Positions 21,848-31,910 of a stretch of DNA of 64,000 bases are shown here, one piece after another. Numbering within the stretch: position 1 is the stretch's first letter; every line of letters begins with the position of its first letter. A program made the translations under genes and the position numbers. This stretch comes from Corynespora cassiicola (lineage: Eukaryota; Ascomycota; Dothideomycetes; Pleosporales; Corynesporascaceae), in the NCBI GenBank assembly GCA_022059125.1, contig JAEUWY010000008.1, positions 1,984,001 through 2,048,000 on the forward strand, in the 5' to 3' direction. Under the pieces are notes generated by a model, which saw nothing but the letters and a program-made list of their open reading frames with translations, was not told the origin of the DNA and did no database searches.

Positions 21848-22687
21848 TCACTCCCCACGCTCGCCCCTCATCACCTTCTCCAGCCGCACCGGAAAGGACT
21901 TTTGGTCGTAGCCCGGATACATGTCCTCAGCCGACATGTCCTGCAAAGAGCGACCCGGGCCAGAACCCAGCTCCTGCTGCCACGCCCACTCCTCGGCACT
22001 ATCCGTTCCCTCCCACGCCTCGTCCCTAGCCGCCCGGTCGATGGCGCGGACGACTTCGTCCAGGGCGTCTTGCACGGGCTTGAGCTTCTGGTAGAAGGCC
22101 CTGTGCTGACTGTAGACGCGCCGGAGCGAGTCGACGTCGCAGAGGTTGTGCTTGAGCATGGTGCTGCTGGTGGCGTCCATGGCGGGCAGCGTGTTGGCGA
22201 GCGTCACGAAGGCCGGTCCGTCTTGGTAGCCGGCGTGGTGGACGAGCAGGCGGAGCAGGCTGGCGACGGCCAGGTGCTGTGCCATGACCAGGTAGCGCAG
22301 CCGGTACGCCTGCATGTCCACCTCGCCTTTGTAGTCGGGGAGGAGGTCCTCTTCGGCGTTGGCGGCCAGGATGAGCGAGCTGCGCATGACGCGGATCAGG
22401 CGCAGCATCAACTTGGCCTGGAGTCGAGTCGTGGGGAGCGGGTGCTCCGCTTCGACCTCGGAGTCTGCGGCGCCTTGTGGCATATGCGCAACCGCTTGCG
22501 GGTTCTGCACTTGGGGCATCATGTTTCCCTCGGCCGGAAGCTCTGCGATGCCGCCCACGTCTGCCACCGGTGCGACGTGTGTGACCCGTGCTGCCTCTGC
22601 CGCCTCGGCACGCTGTACACGCTGTAGGCGCCGTGTAGACTTCTTCGTGGACATGATCTTTGCACTCTTGGGCAAGGTAAGACACAT
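21848..22687 (-). CDS. small helical protein of unknown function (279 aa)
   Basis: Unrecognised, intronless, 279 aa from ATG 22687, or 268 aa from ATG 22654, which also has A at -3. Residues 1-80 are Ala/basic-rich and probably disordered; residues 85-230 are helical (RLQAKLMLRLIRVM, then QAYRLRYLVMAQHL, then RLLVHHAGYQDGP); the C-terminus is acidic. The stretch LRYLV...LLRLLVHHAG resembles in spacing the LRYEL...VIRNQIVHRG segment of the 216-aa HEPN-like protein. The part LRRVYSQHRAFYQKL resembles VRRRGYEAVARFYEE of the 166-aa protein. These are eye alignments of divergent sequence and may reflect only shared helical composition. No signal peptide or membrane segment. Confidence 0.55.
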   Translation of the reverse strand: MCLTLPKSAKIMSTKKSTRRLQRVQRAEAAEAARVTHVAPVADVGGIAELPAEGNMMPQVQNPQAVAHMPQGAADSEVEAEHPLPTTRLQAKLMLRLIRVMRSSLILAANAEEDLLPDYKGEVDMQAYRLRYLVMAQHLAVASLLRLLVHHAGYQDGPAFVTLANTLPAMDATSSTMLKHNLCDVDSLRRVYSQHRAFYQKLKPVQDALDEVVRAIDRAARDEAWEGTDSAEEWAWQQELGSGPGRSLQDMSAEDMYPGYDQKSFPVRLEKVMRGERGE

Positions 22688-23519
22688 GTTTGCTGGTGAC
22701 GATCCATGGCCGTGGGCCCTCCCTCATTTATCTACCCGTCTGTGACGGTGCAATGTCAAGACACAATGCGGCTCGCGCCCAGGCAGTCACCACCAGATTC
22801 AGAAGACTTGTGGCTTAGATGTAGACTTGGGCCCAGGCGAACAAAGAAGACAAAGGCCGTCACGGGTACATCAACCTCAAGACAGGCGACATTCACCTGT
22901 CTCGGCTCAGAGGTCGCGCTCCTGAAGATTCCATCCCTGGATGAATGCGACACGGACCAATTCTTTCAGAACATTAAAAAAAGGCAACTTGTTAGCATTT
23001 CAGTGGCCTTTACACGGGCATGCCAAGACTCTACCAGCCATCATGCAAGTAGATTTGTTGGATTATTCTTCTCATAAAATAAACAATAGATGGGACCCTG
23101 GCAAGGTGAGTACGTGACGGGGATCCATTGAGGATAGACTCGATCACGGAGGGTCAGTGCGCGGCGACGGAAGACTTGCGAAGGGAAAATGGCACTATAC
23201 CATGGCATGGCACTGGATTAGCGGCAGCTACTTTGGATTCTTTACCATCAACAATCTTCCTGAGCTAACGAGCCCAACATGACCGGAACGCAGTATTTCC
23301 ACATGGAAGGAACCTGCTTCTTCTTTTCTTTTCTTTTCTTGTTTTGGATGGCCAGCCAGCGAATGCATTCGGATCATGTGCCGAGATGCAGACGTCAATC
23401 TTGGCCCCTCGACATGAAGATTCGTCGACGTCGTTGGTAGAGTGCGGGGCAGGACGATCAGAGGGCAGAGGGCAGGTCTGGGGCGGGGGCCATCCGGCAT
23501 GTGGCCGTGTGTGGCAGCT
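22688..23519. other. intergenic, promoter of the 279-aa gene and RPB4 3' region
   Basis: 832 bases on the upstream side of the 279-aa gene and the downstream side of RPB4 (both -). A TTTTC repeat lies near 23322-23341. No supported gene. Confidence 0.5.
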
Positions 23520-24145
23520 TCAGCCGAATCGGTCTTCTGGACGGGGGTCAGTTGATGCAGAGGCACGGCGGGGGGCTTGAAACGTACGGAGCTTAGACAT
23601 CTCCTCCAGCATGGGGCCAAGCTCCTCGTCGGTGATTTTGGTGGCGAGGGAGGGGATGAGGGTCTTGGCCTCGTCGGCGGTATCACACGAGAGCGAGCCT
23701 GGGCGGGCGTTAGCATGCTTCGAGGCGGGGGGGCTGTGGGGAGAAGCTACGCACCCAGCATGGCCTTCTCCACCGAGGTGAGGGAGGCGTTGGCGTCGAG
23801 CAAGCCGGACAGGGCGTGCAGGTTCTCGGTCTGCTTGTAGCGCGAAAAGGTCTCGAGGTACTCGATGAACTGCTGGATGGTCTGCGAGTCGTTGTGGACG
23901 CGGTCGCCGCCGAGGGGGTTGCTCTGGGGGTCCTTCTTCTTGCGGGCGCCGTGGACGGCGGTGATGACGGCGCGGGCCTCGGACACGGACAGGGCGTGGA
24001 CGTCCTCGAAGTCGCCCAGCTTGGGCTCAGCCCCCAGCTCCTCCTCTTGCTGGACGACGGGCTTGGGGCGCGACACCTGCTTGGGGGCGCGGAAGACGGG
24101 CGGGGGGACGGCCTGTCGCGGGGCGTCCTTCATCTCCTCCTCCAT
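23520..24145 (-). CDS. RPB4: DNA-directed RNA polymerase II subunit Rpb4
   Basis: Subunit 4 of RNA polymerase II, which with Rpb7 forms the stalk that contacts nascent RNA and couples transcription to mRNA decay (family knowledge). Exon 1 24145-23755, exon 2 23698-23520; the 56-nt intron has a GTGCGT donor. Evidence: FEDVHALSVSEARAVI near residue 55, SQTIQQFIEYLETFSRYK, NASLTSVEKAMLGSLSCD, then DEAKTLIPSL and DEELGPMLEEMSKLR, the standard Rpb4 order. The product is 189 aa. A further 51-nt segment (23537-23587) begins GTACGT and ends CAG and keeps frame, so it could be an intron; removing it gives 172 aa with the same stop. Start ATG 24145 gives an N-terminus MEEEM; upstream in-frame sequence is Pro/His-rich and probably 5' UTR. 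Confidence 0.92.
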
Positions 24146-25693
24146 GGCGGCGGCGGCGGGGAGGAACAAGGGTAGGGGAGGGGGTTGGGAGTGGACGTGG
24201 ACGAGGCGGGCGAGGTGGAGGCGGAGGTGGAGGTGAGGGCGGTGGGAGGCTGGCGATGCGGCTGGCGGTGCGGCTTTGTTGGGGGCCGGGGGCGAGGCTG
24301 GGCGCTTTGTCTGCTGCAGCGCGTGCGCGTGCCGGGACGAGGCGACGAGGGGGCTAGGACGCGTGGGATGCAGACGGCCAGGTGTAGCGGTAGACGACGG
24401 GTGTGTGTGTTGGTGTAGTCTGACGTCTCCCTCGCTGCGATCTCCGGCACAGCGCCAAGCTCGAAATAAATAATTTAGGCCAACGGCTGTCCCCGCGCTT
24501 TTCCCCGGCGCCGCCACCAGCTGGCCTGGCCAGTCCCGGCGCATGTCCTGGCCTGCCTGTGCCTATGCCCATGCCCATGCCCATGCCGAAGCCGCCTGGC
24601 ATGTACCGGTATGCACTGCACTCTCGCGGCCGGGCACTGCATGGCGAGGGCGGGCGGGCGGCCACGTCCACGGCCACGGCCAACGGCGCGTTCGCATAGG
24701 CGGGAACGCGCGCCGGCAGCGCATGGGCATGGGCATGGGCATGGCCGTGGCCGTGGCCGTGGCATGCCCAAGGCCTGCGCACTGCTGGCACCAGGCGACT
24801 GACTGCGTGCTGCTGCTAGACGACTGCTAGACGTCTGCTAGGCCTCTGCTAGACGGCTTTCAGATGCGGATCGTCGTCTTTAATCTCGTGCCCGAAAGTG
24901 GCCTAGCCCGGCGCCGAGCCGCCCTGCCGCCCTGCCGCCCTGCTGCCCTGCTGCCCTGCCGTCTGCTGCCCTCTGGGGACCACAGCCTCAAACCTCCGCA
25001 GCACCACCTGGGCCCTCTCCATCTCCTCTGCTCCCCCGACCCCTCTCTCGACGCCTCTTTCTCTCCGCCCCCCCTCTCCACCCTCCGTCTTCCCACCGCT
25101 ACTGCTGCTGCTGCTGCCCCCCGCCCGCCCTGCAGCGCTGAGCGTCTGCGCCCGCCCACCGCCCACCGCGCCTGTTTCAGCCATTGCCCAGGGACCCCCT
25201 CCCCCCAATTCGATCGAGCACCCCCGAGCCCGCCCAGCGACTCGTCCTGACTCGAGCCCCTCGCTGCCCCAGAGCCTCCCGACTGCCACTCGACGCATGC
25301 CCGAGCCCGCGCCCCAGATCTCTGCCTGCAATTCCTCTCGACGAGAGACAGCTCACCGCCGGGCAAAGAGCGGTCGCCAGCGCACACCCGCCCGCTGCTA
25401 GTCGCCCACGGCCACCACCTCCACCAACTCCACCACCACCGCATCCACTCCCACACCCACACTCACGCCCGCCACTGCCACCCCGACTGCTCCCTTCGGC
25501 CGCCGACGCCCCTCCCTCCCGACGCGCCTGCACCCCGACACCCACACCCACACCCACGCCCACTCCCGCGTCTGCCTGCATCTGCATTCGTCCCGCCCGC
25601 TGAGCCCCCTATCCGCCGCGACCTCTCGCCTGCGTCCGCGCCGCCGCCGCCGCCTCCTCTTCCCCGTCGTCGAAGCGCTGGCATAACACCGTC
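24146..25693. other. long GC-rich divergent intergenic region
   Basis: 1.5 kb between the divergent RPB4 (-) and LRG1 (+) starts. It is unusually rich in short repeats: CATGGG/CCCATG arrays forming an inverted repeat, a CCCTGCCG/CCCTGCTG array near 24923-24968, and CACCCA repeats near 25531-25560. The C-rich right half is probably the long LRG1 5' UTR. No gene is supported. Confidence 0.6.
24565..24742. repeat. 22-bp perfect inverted repeat made of hexamer arrays
   Basis: Left arm 24565-24586 consists of ATGCCC units; right arm 24721-24742 is its exact reverse complement (GCATGG/GGCATG units). The spacer is 134 bases. The right arm is followed by three GGCCGT units. The arms could form a cruciform in DNA or a hairpin in RNA. 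Confidence 0.85.
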
Positions 25694-28600
25694 ATGGGCA
25701 CTCCAGTGGAGGGGCCGCCTTCACTGGAAGGCCAGGGGCCTCCGCCGCCGCAGCTGCAACCACCAAACCAACACCCACACCCGCACCCGCACGCCGACCC
25801 CCGCGGCAACGGCCTCAGCAGACAGCCCACCAACCCGCTCGACATGCAGTCGTCGCAGAACCTGTCGCCGCACAAGCAGCCCATGCGCTCCCTGACCGAC
25901 CCCGTGCAGCAGCAGGACCCCCCCGCCCTGCCCAAGCCCAAGAAGAGCGGGAAGATCTGCGGCAAGTGCGGCGAGGGGCTGACCGGCCAGTTTGTGCGCG
26001 CGCTGGGCGACACTTACCATCTGGAATGCTTCACCTGTCACGTAGGTATCCCGAGTCCACCCACTCCCTCCCCTCCCCAATTTCTCTCCCCCCCCCAATC
26101 CCCAATCCCGCGCTGACCCCGATCCCCGCAGGACTGCGGCAAGATCGTGGCTTCCAAGTTCTTCCCCGTTCCCGAGAAGCCCCCGGGCCAGTACCCGCTC
26201 TGCGAGACCGACTACTTCCGCCGCCTCGACCTGCTCTGCTTCGAGTGCGGCCAGGCCCTGCGCGGCTCGTACATCACCGCCCTCGACCGCAAGTACCACA
26301 TCGAGCACTTCACATGCTCCGTCTGTCCCACCGTCTTCGGCGCCTCCGACAGCTACTACGAGCACGAGGGCAGCGTCTACTGCCACTACCACTACTCGAC
26401 AAAGTTCGCCCAGCGCTGCAATGGCTGCCAGACGTCCATCCTCAAGCAGTTTGTCGAAATCTTCCGCAATGGCCAGAACCAGCACTGGCACCCCGAGTGC
26501 TACATGATCCACAAGTACTGGAACGTGCGCCTCCATTCCGCCGGCCAGCCCGTCATCGACGCCCACCTGCAGGACGCCGACAGCGATGCGACCGACGAGG
26601 TGCGCGACACGGTCCGCAAGCAGGAGGAGACCATCGAGGCCAAGGTCAACTGGATCTGGAAGACGCTGTCGGCCTTTGAGGAGAAGTCGGCCACGTGCAT
26701 TTCCGACATGCTGCTCCATGTCAGCAACGGCGCTTACGTTGACGGCGTCATGGCCGCCAAGAAGTTCATCGTGCACGTCGAGCTGCTCTTCATGGCGGCC
26801 GACAGTCTGGATGCCCATCTCGCCACAAACACCCCCAAGGGCCTGACGTACTCGCGCGAGTCCAAGCTCCTCTGCAAGAAGGTCGTCGCCTTCTTCGCCC
26901 TCCTCACCCAGTCCCAGGGCACAGGCGTGCGCCGCCTTGGCGTCACCCAGGAGCTGCTGTCCTTGGTCACGGGACTCGCCCACTACCTCAAACTGCTGAT
27001 TCGAATCTGCCTGCAGGGCGCCCTCAAGCTCGAGAGAGAGACGCGAAGCGCGACCGGCCTGACCAACTTTCTGAAAAAAGTAAACGACCTCGACGCCCGG
27101 CTGGAAGAGGAGGCCGAAAAGGACCAGGCCGCCGAGGCCGCTCTGCTGGTACCCCGATGGGCGGATGCTTGCCCCATCTGCGACGCCCAAGTAGAGGACA
27201 AATGCCTCCACCTCAACAACATGTCGTTCAACTACGGCTGCCTCGTCTGCCGCGGCTGTGGCGCCGACCTGCGCCACGACGTCAAGAGTGCCTACTGGAG
27301 CAAGTCCAAGAATCGCATCTTCTGTCCCGCCTGTGCTTCCGCCCAGGCCGACGCCGAGGGGGGGTTCGAGCGAGTCACCAAACTCCGTCAATACGTTCAT
27401 CTTTTGAAGGTGGCCCACGCCCGTCTCATGGCAACTCTGCGGTCCAGCGGCGCGCTACCCCATACTTCAGGTATGCTAAGGCTCTCGTTACCATATTTCC
27501 TCACCTCATCAATCCAACCTTGACGCAACGATCCAGATATTCCGCCCGTCCTCAGAAAGCTTTATACCGATGACTAATGTGTAATGTCTTGTAGATGATC
27601 CCAACCTCGCCGGCTACGATTCCACCCAGGGACACCGCCTGGGCCAAACGGGAGACCTCGAACCGCCACACCTACGACAAGACGCACGATCAAAGTCCTT
27701 TGGCGGCTCTGGAGCCGCCGAAGCACCTGGTGGCTCGACGACTGCTTACGAGCAGCACATGACTGATATCAAGCGGCTAAGATCCACTCGCTTGGACAAG
27801 CATCTTTCCAACACGATGAAGCGCGCACGCACTTCTAGGATCATCGACGGCCCGACTGCCGCCGAGGGAGGAGTCGAAGGGTTGTCTGGCGGTGGCATGC
27901 ACATCGTCCAGGAGCGTGATGGACAGAGCGACATGGACAATGTGACTCTGGCAGTGAACTCGCTCGCACTGGATGACATTGCACGCATGGCTGCCCTCGA
28001 GCAACAGCGTGAACAGCGTCCCAACGCTTTCCGTGCTGGAGGAAGCGCCTTGCTAGGAAACGACCAGCCCAAGCTCGTCAACGGCCACCGTCGCGATCTG
28101 TCCTCAGGGAACCCGCTGGATAACCTCCCCGAAGGCCGCAGCCGTACTTACTTTTCCGAACTCTCGCCGTTGGAGTACTTCAAACTCAAGGGCCTGGCTG
28201 TCCTCCAGCTCGGACTCTTGCTCGATGACAGCCAGTACAACCAGGGCGATCTCCTCGATCTGATCGAGACGAAGCGAACCAACTTTTGGGGCAAGATTGG
28301 CTTCGGAAAGGCCTTCAAGGGCGACAAGACCAAGGCAAAGAAGGGCAACTCGGGCGTCGAAAAGCCCGTGTCAGAAAGGGCCACCTTCCGCCAGTCGCTG
28401 GAGCTGCTCGTCGAGAGGTACGGGGCCGAATGCACCGAGGGGGTTGGACCTGGCCACCTCAAGGTCCCCGCGCTGCTCCAGGATGCCATCACGGCCATGA
28501 AGAGCATGGACATGTCGGTCGAGGGTGTTTTCCGAAAGAACGGCAACCTCAAGGCCCTGCGCGAACTGGAAGAGGAGATTGACGCAAAGGGGGTCGAACA

Positions 28601-29541
28601 GGTCGACCTCAACTCCAAGAATCCCGTCATCCTGGCCAATCTCCTGAAGCGTTTCCTGCGCCTCATGCCTGATCCCGTCTTGACCCTCAAGCTGTACCGC
28701 TTGTTCATGACGGCCAACGGTAAGTTTCCCGCTTTGCTCTCCAGCTGCATGCTCCGTCCGGCTAACGACTGTAGAAATCACCGACGAGGCGCAGCGCAAG
28801 AAGGTATTGCACTTGATCTGCTGCCTACTGCCCAAGGCGCACCGCGATACCATGGAGGTCCTTTTCTGCTTCCTCAACTGGGTATCGTCCTTCCACACCG
28901 TCGACGAAGAGACTGGCAACAAGATGGACACGTGGAATCTGGCTACAGTCATGGCTCCCAACATTCTGCGCGAGAACAACGAGAAGGAGGTCAAGAACGT
29001 CGACCAAGGTGCAGTCAAGGTTGTACATGATCTGATCGAGAACAACAATGAGTTTTGCGAGGTATATACGGCCCACTCCACACCAACACTAGACTTGCTC
29101 TAACTTTGCCAGGTTCCTGAGGAGATTCTCGAACTGCTCAACGACGACACATCGCCAGAGTTGACGACCAAGGAGATCATGCGCCAGTGGGAACAACGCG
29201 GAAAGAACCCCATGACGCCAGGCCCATCTACCTCGCCGAGGAACCAGGCCGGATCCGCATCCAGAAAGGACCAGCGCAATTCACCACACTTTACACATGC
29301 CGACCACAACCCCCAGGCGTGGTCTAGCGAAACGTCGGTACGGCCCATGGGCCAGGGCGGCCTCAACTACGGCCCATCGACGACTCCGCAGGGCAACGAC
29401 CTGGGCAACCCAAACGCCCCGTACAGCCAGCCAGCGCCGGGCTCGACCGAGAGCCACCGCAACGGATCGCCTCACCGGCACAGTTACCGCTCTCCCGCGA
29501 TACAGAAGCAGACGCAGCTCGGCACGGCGGGAGCAGGATGA
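25694..29541 (+). CDS. LRG1: LIM-domain Rho GTPase-activating protein (Lrg1 family)
   Basis: Negative regulator of Rho1-type GTPases controlling polarised growth and beta-glucan synthesis at hyphal tips (known for yeast Lrg1 and Neurospora LRG-1). Five exons: 25694-26041, 26132-27470, 27595-28719, 28775-29061 and 29113-29541, giving 1175 aa. A Pro/Gln-rich N-terminus precedes LIM1 (CGKCGEGLTG to CHDCGKIV, completed across intron 1), LIM2 (CFECGQALRG to CSVCPTVFG) and a partial LIM-like third module (CNGCQTSI to HWHPECYMIHKYW). After a helical region comes another zinc module (CPICDAQVED to CPACAS). The RhoGAP domain occupies roughly residues 795-1020, with the arginine finger Arg876 in EGVFRKNG and the conserved NPVILANLLKRFLRLMP and MAPNILR segments. 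The C-terminus is Ser/Pro/Gln-rich and disordered. Confidence 0.95.
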
Positions 29542-30451
29542 TGGAGCACCATCCTATTTTTTGCATTGGAGTATACGGAGTTGGCTGGTTCCTTTCATCT
29601 TCGAAACATGGCAAGACGATACCAGCGAAGCGGACTTGGCTTCTCGAGCGCAACAAAAATGTTTCTACGGCACATTCCCCGGACCTTTTACGGTCCATGT
29701 TTTTTTTCTTTCTTCGCATCACTTCACGGCATGGTTCACGACTTCTGATTTGACCTTGATACGCTGGCGATTTGCCGGCGGCTTGCAAATCAAATGACCC
29801 CATATCCGGCATTTGGAAAAGGCGTTCTGGGTAAATCACATTTGCCATTTGATGAGTTGGGCTTTTTGCTTCCGAGTTGTTCATGAGCGTGGTTTTGCTG
29901 AGCGCCTACCGTGGGCTTGAGCACACGAGATGCTACGAGTAAGTGGACGTTTGAGTTTTTGACTGCAGTCGATGCGTAGCGCGAGCATTCGAGGCCGCGC
30001 CGGCTGGCCGTGGGATAATGTGCGTGGATTGGCAGTAATTGGCATGGCGTGAGAAGGACGCGGCTTGTTATAATAGCTACGTGGAGTAACATGCTCTTCA
30101 CTTGTTCATTCGTTGCCGCGTACGTGTGCCTCGCTCGTATTCGTGATTCTGGCGTGGCTTGGTGATGCAGCCCTGTCGGATGTATCCGTATATGCTCGTG
30201 TATGGAGCTCCCCGCGTCCCCACCCGCCCGCGTTGATAGGCCGACGGCGTCAAGGGTCACGCCGGCCTCGGATGGCTGACCTTCACTTCCAAGCACTTGG
30301 CGCGGTATAAAGCGTCCCGCGCCTACTCTAGCTCCTTGATCTCACTACTGATCGTTCAATCCGTGCATCTCACCATACAACACCGAAACCGCGTCTCCAT
30401 TGAGCAGGACACGTAAGCGAACAAGCAAGAAAGAAAGAAAGAAAGAGAAGG
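29542..30451. other. intergenic, LRG1 3' end and methyltransferase promoter
   Basis: 910 bases between two plus-strand genes. The right end contains a TATA box and a (GAAA)n run (about 30427-30447) in the methyltransferase leader. No supported gene. Confidence 0.5.
30306..30312 (+). promoter_or_regulatory. TATA box of the methyltransferase gene
   Basis: TATAAAG lies 146 bases upstream of ATG 30452, and the sequence between is A/C-rich as in fungal leaders. Functional status is inferred. Confidence 0.5.
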
Positions 30452-31531
30452 ATGATACCCCGGTCTTCTCTCCGCAGCAGCCATGTTTACCTCCGCGCCC
30501 GAGAAGTGACTCAGCGGTCATATGCAGCATCTCGAATTTCATCGCCTCTGCATGCCTCATCAGCAGCCGTGGCATATCAATCCCCGTGGTCGCCATCTTC
30601 ATCTCCATCGGCATCGCCACCTCCAAGCTTCAACCCAACCTCTATCCGCCCACTTCACACCACCTCCCGCCTCGCCATGGCCCTCCCCACGGTAAAAAAC
30701 GACTGGTCCGCTACCCAATACCTCAAATTTGGCAATGAGCGCACCCGCCCCGTGTACGACATGTTCTCGCAAGTGATGCCGCACCTATCCTCCAAAGCCA
30801 CCCCACTCAAGATCTACGACCTGGGCTGTGGCCCGGGAAACAGCACCGCCGTGCTCTCCTCTGCCTTCCCCGGCGCCACCATCACCGGCATGGACTCGTC
30901 CCCAGACATGCTATCCAAGGCCCGCGCCGCGCTCCCGGACCTCGCCTTCGAGCACGGAGACCTGGCGACGTACCAGCCCGCGCCCGACGCAGACCTGCTC
31001 TTCAGCAACGCCGTGTTCCACTGGCTGCGCTCCGAGCAGCGCCTCCCCACGCTGAAGAAGCTGTTTGCGGGCCTGGGGACGGGCGCCGTCGTCGCGGTGC
31101 AGGTCCCGGACAATTACCACGCGCCGAGCCACACGCTGATGCGCGAGACGGCCCTCCAGCGGGGCAAGAAGTGGACTGCGTATTTTGAGGGCGCGGGGGT
31201 GGGAGTGTTGGGCGAGAAGGAGAGGCCCGATTTGGATCCCATTGAGGCGGCCGAGGAGTGGTATAATGCGCTCGCGCCGCTGGCCGAGTCGGTGAATGTG
31301 TGGCGCACAGAGTACTATCATCCGCTTGCGGATGCGAGGGCGGTGGTGGAGTGGGTGAGGGGGACGGGGTTGCAGCCGTATCTGCAGAGGATGGGGGAGG
31401 ATGAGGAGGCCAAGGGGGAGTTTTTGAAAGAGTATGAGAGGCTGATTGAGGGGGCGTATGGGGGGAAGAGGGAGGGAGGAGGTGTGCTGTTGGGATACCC
31501 GAGGTTGTTTGTTGTGGGGGTTAGGAAGTAA
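30452..31531 (+). CDS. Class I SAM methyltransferase, trans-aconitate methyltransferase type, with mitochondrial-like leader
   Basis: A 359-aa intronless methyltransferase resembling trans-aconitate 2-methyltransferase (Tam/Tmt1), which methylates small carboxylic acids. Motif I is YDLGCGPGNST, followed by GMDSSPDML (acidic loop) and DLLFSNAVFHWL, which is the signature of this subfamily; QVPDNYHAPSH and LLGYPRLFVVG match its later part. The first 75 residues are Ser/Arg-rich, nearly free of acidic residues and end SIRPLHTTSRL, a typical fungal mitochondrial presequence. A second ATG at 30677 (GCCATGG context) would give the 284-aa core alone, so dual localisation from two starts is plausible (inference). 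It converges with the tyrosinase gene. Confidence 0.85.
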   Translation: MIPRSSLRSSHVYLRAREVTQRSYAASRISSPLHASSAAVAYQSPWSPSSSPSASPPPSFNPTSIRPLHTTSRLAMALPTVKNDWSATQYLKFGNERTRPVYDMFSQVMPHLSSKATPLKIYDLGCGPGNSTAVLSSAFPGATITGMDSSPDMLSKARAALPDLAFEHGDLATYQPAPDADLLFSNAVFHWLRSEQRLPTLKKLFAGLGTGAVVAVQVPDNYHAPSHTLMRETALQRGKKWTAYFEGAGVGVLGEKERPDLDPIEAAEEWYNALAPLAESVNVWRTEYYHPLADARAVVEWVRGTGLQPYLQRMGEDEEAKGEFLKEYERLIEGAYGGKREGGGVLLGYPRLFVVGVRK

Positions 31532-31910
31532 ATATAAGTTGGAGCTTGTAGGATAGATATTCTAAGAAGGGTTTTTTACGATGGGGAGGATCTACTCTCT
31601 GCTTGACCTTTTGTTAGCATGGATAGACTAGGCGTTGGAGTTGGCATGATATTAATGTGGTAATAATATCGCGCATGCCTTGTAGTGCTGCATTTGGTGC
31701 GAGACGCGGCCACAGGCACACATATATCAAGCTTCATTGATTGAGCTGCTGATTGAACGCAATCGCGGTGTCCTTTCGATCAAAAGCACTCGAGATTTCA
31801 TGTTCAGACGAAGAAGTTATCCAATGTCATTATCCATTATATCCGACCATGTTGCCCCTAGCATTACAGCCCCTCCTCTTATCAACTATACATTCGTCAT
31901 CTCCACTGCC
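31532..31910. other. intergenic, convergent 3' ends
   Basis: 379 bases between the stops of the methyltransferase (+) and tyrosinase (-) genes. I see only A/T-rich 3' sequence and no supported gene. Confidence 0.5.

Noticed and set aside
24146..24544. N-terminal extension of Rpb4 from upstream codons
   Set aside because: The extension is Pro/His/Ala-rich low-complexity sequence absent from Rpb4 proteins; ATG 24145 gives the normal length.
25721..27418. 565-aa ORF antisense to LRG1
   Set aside because: Opposite the LIM domains and across an LRG1 intron; low-complexity Val/Leu/Gly composition.
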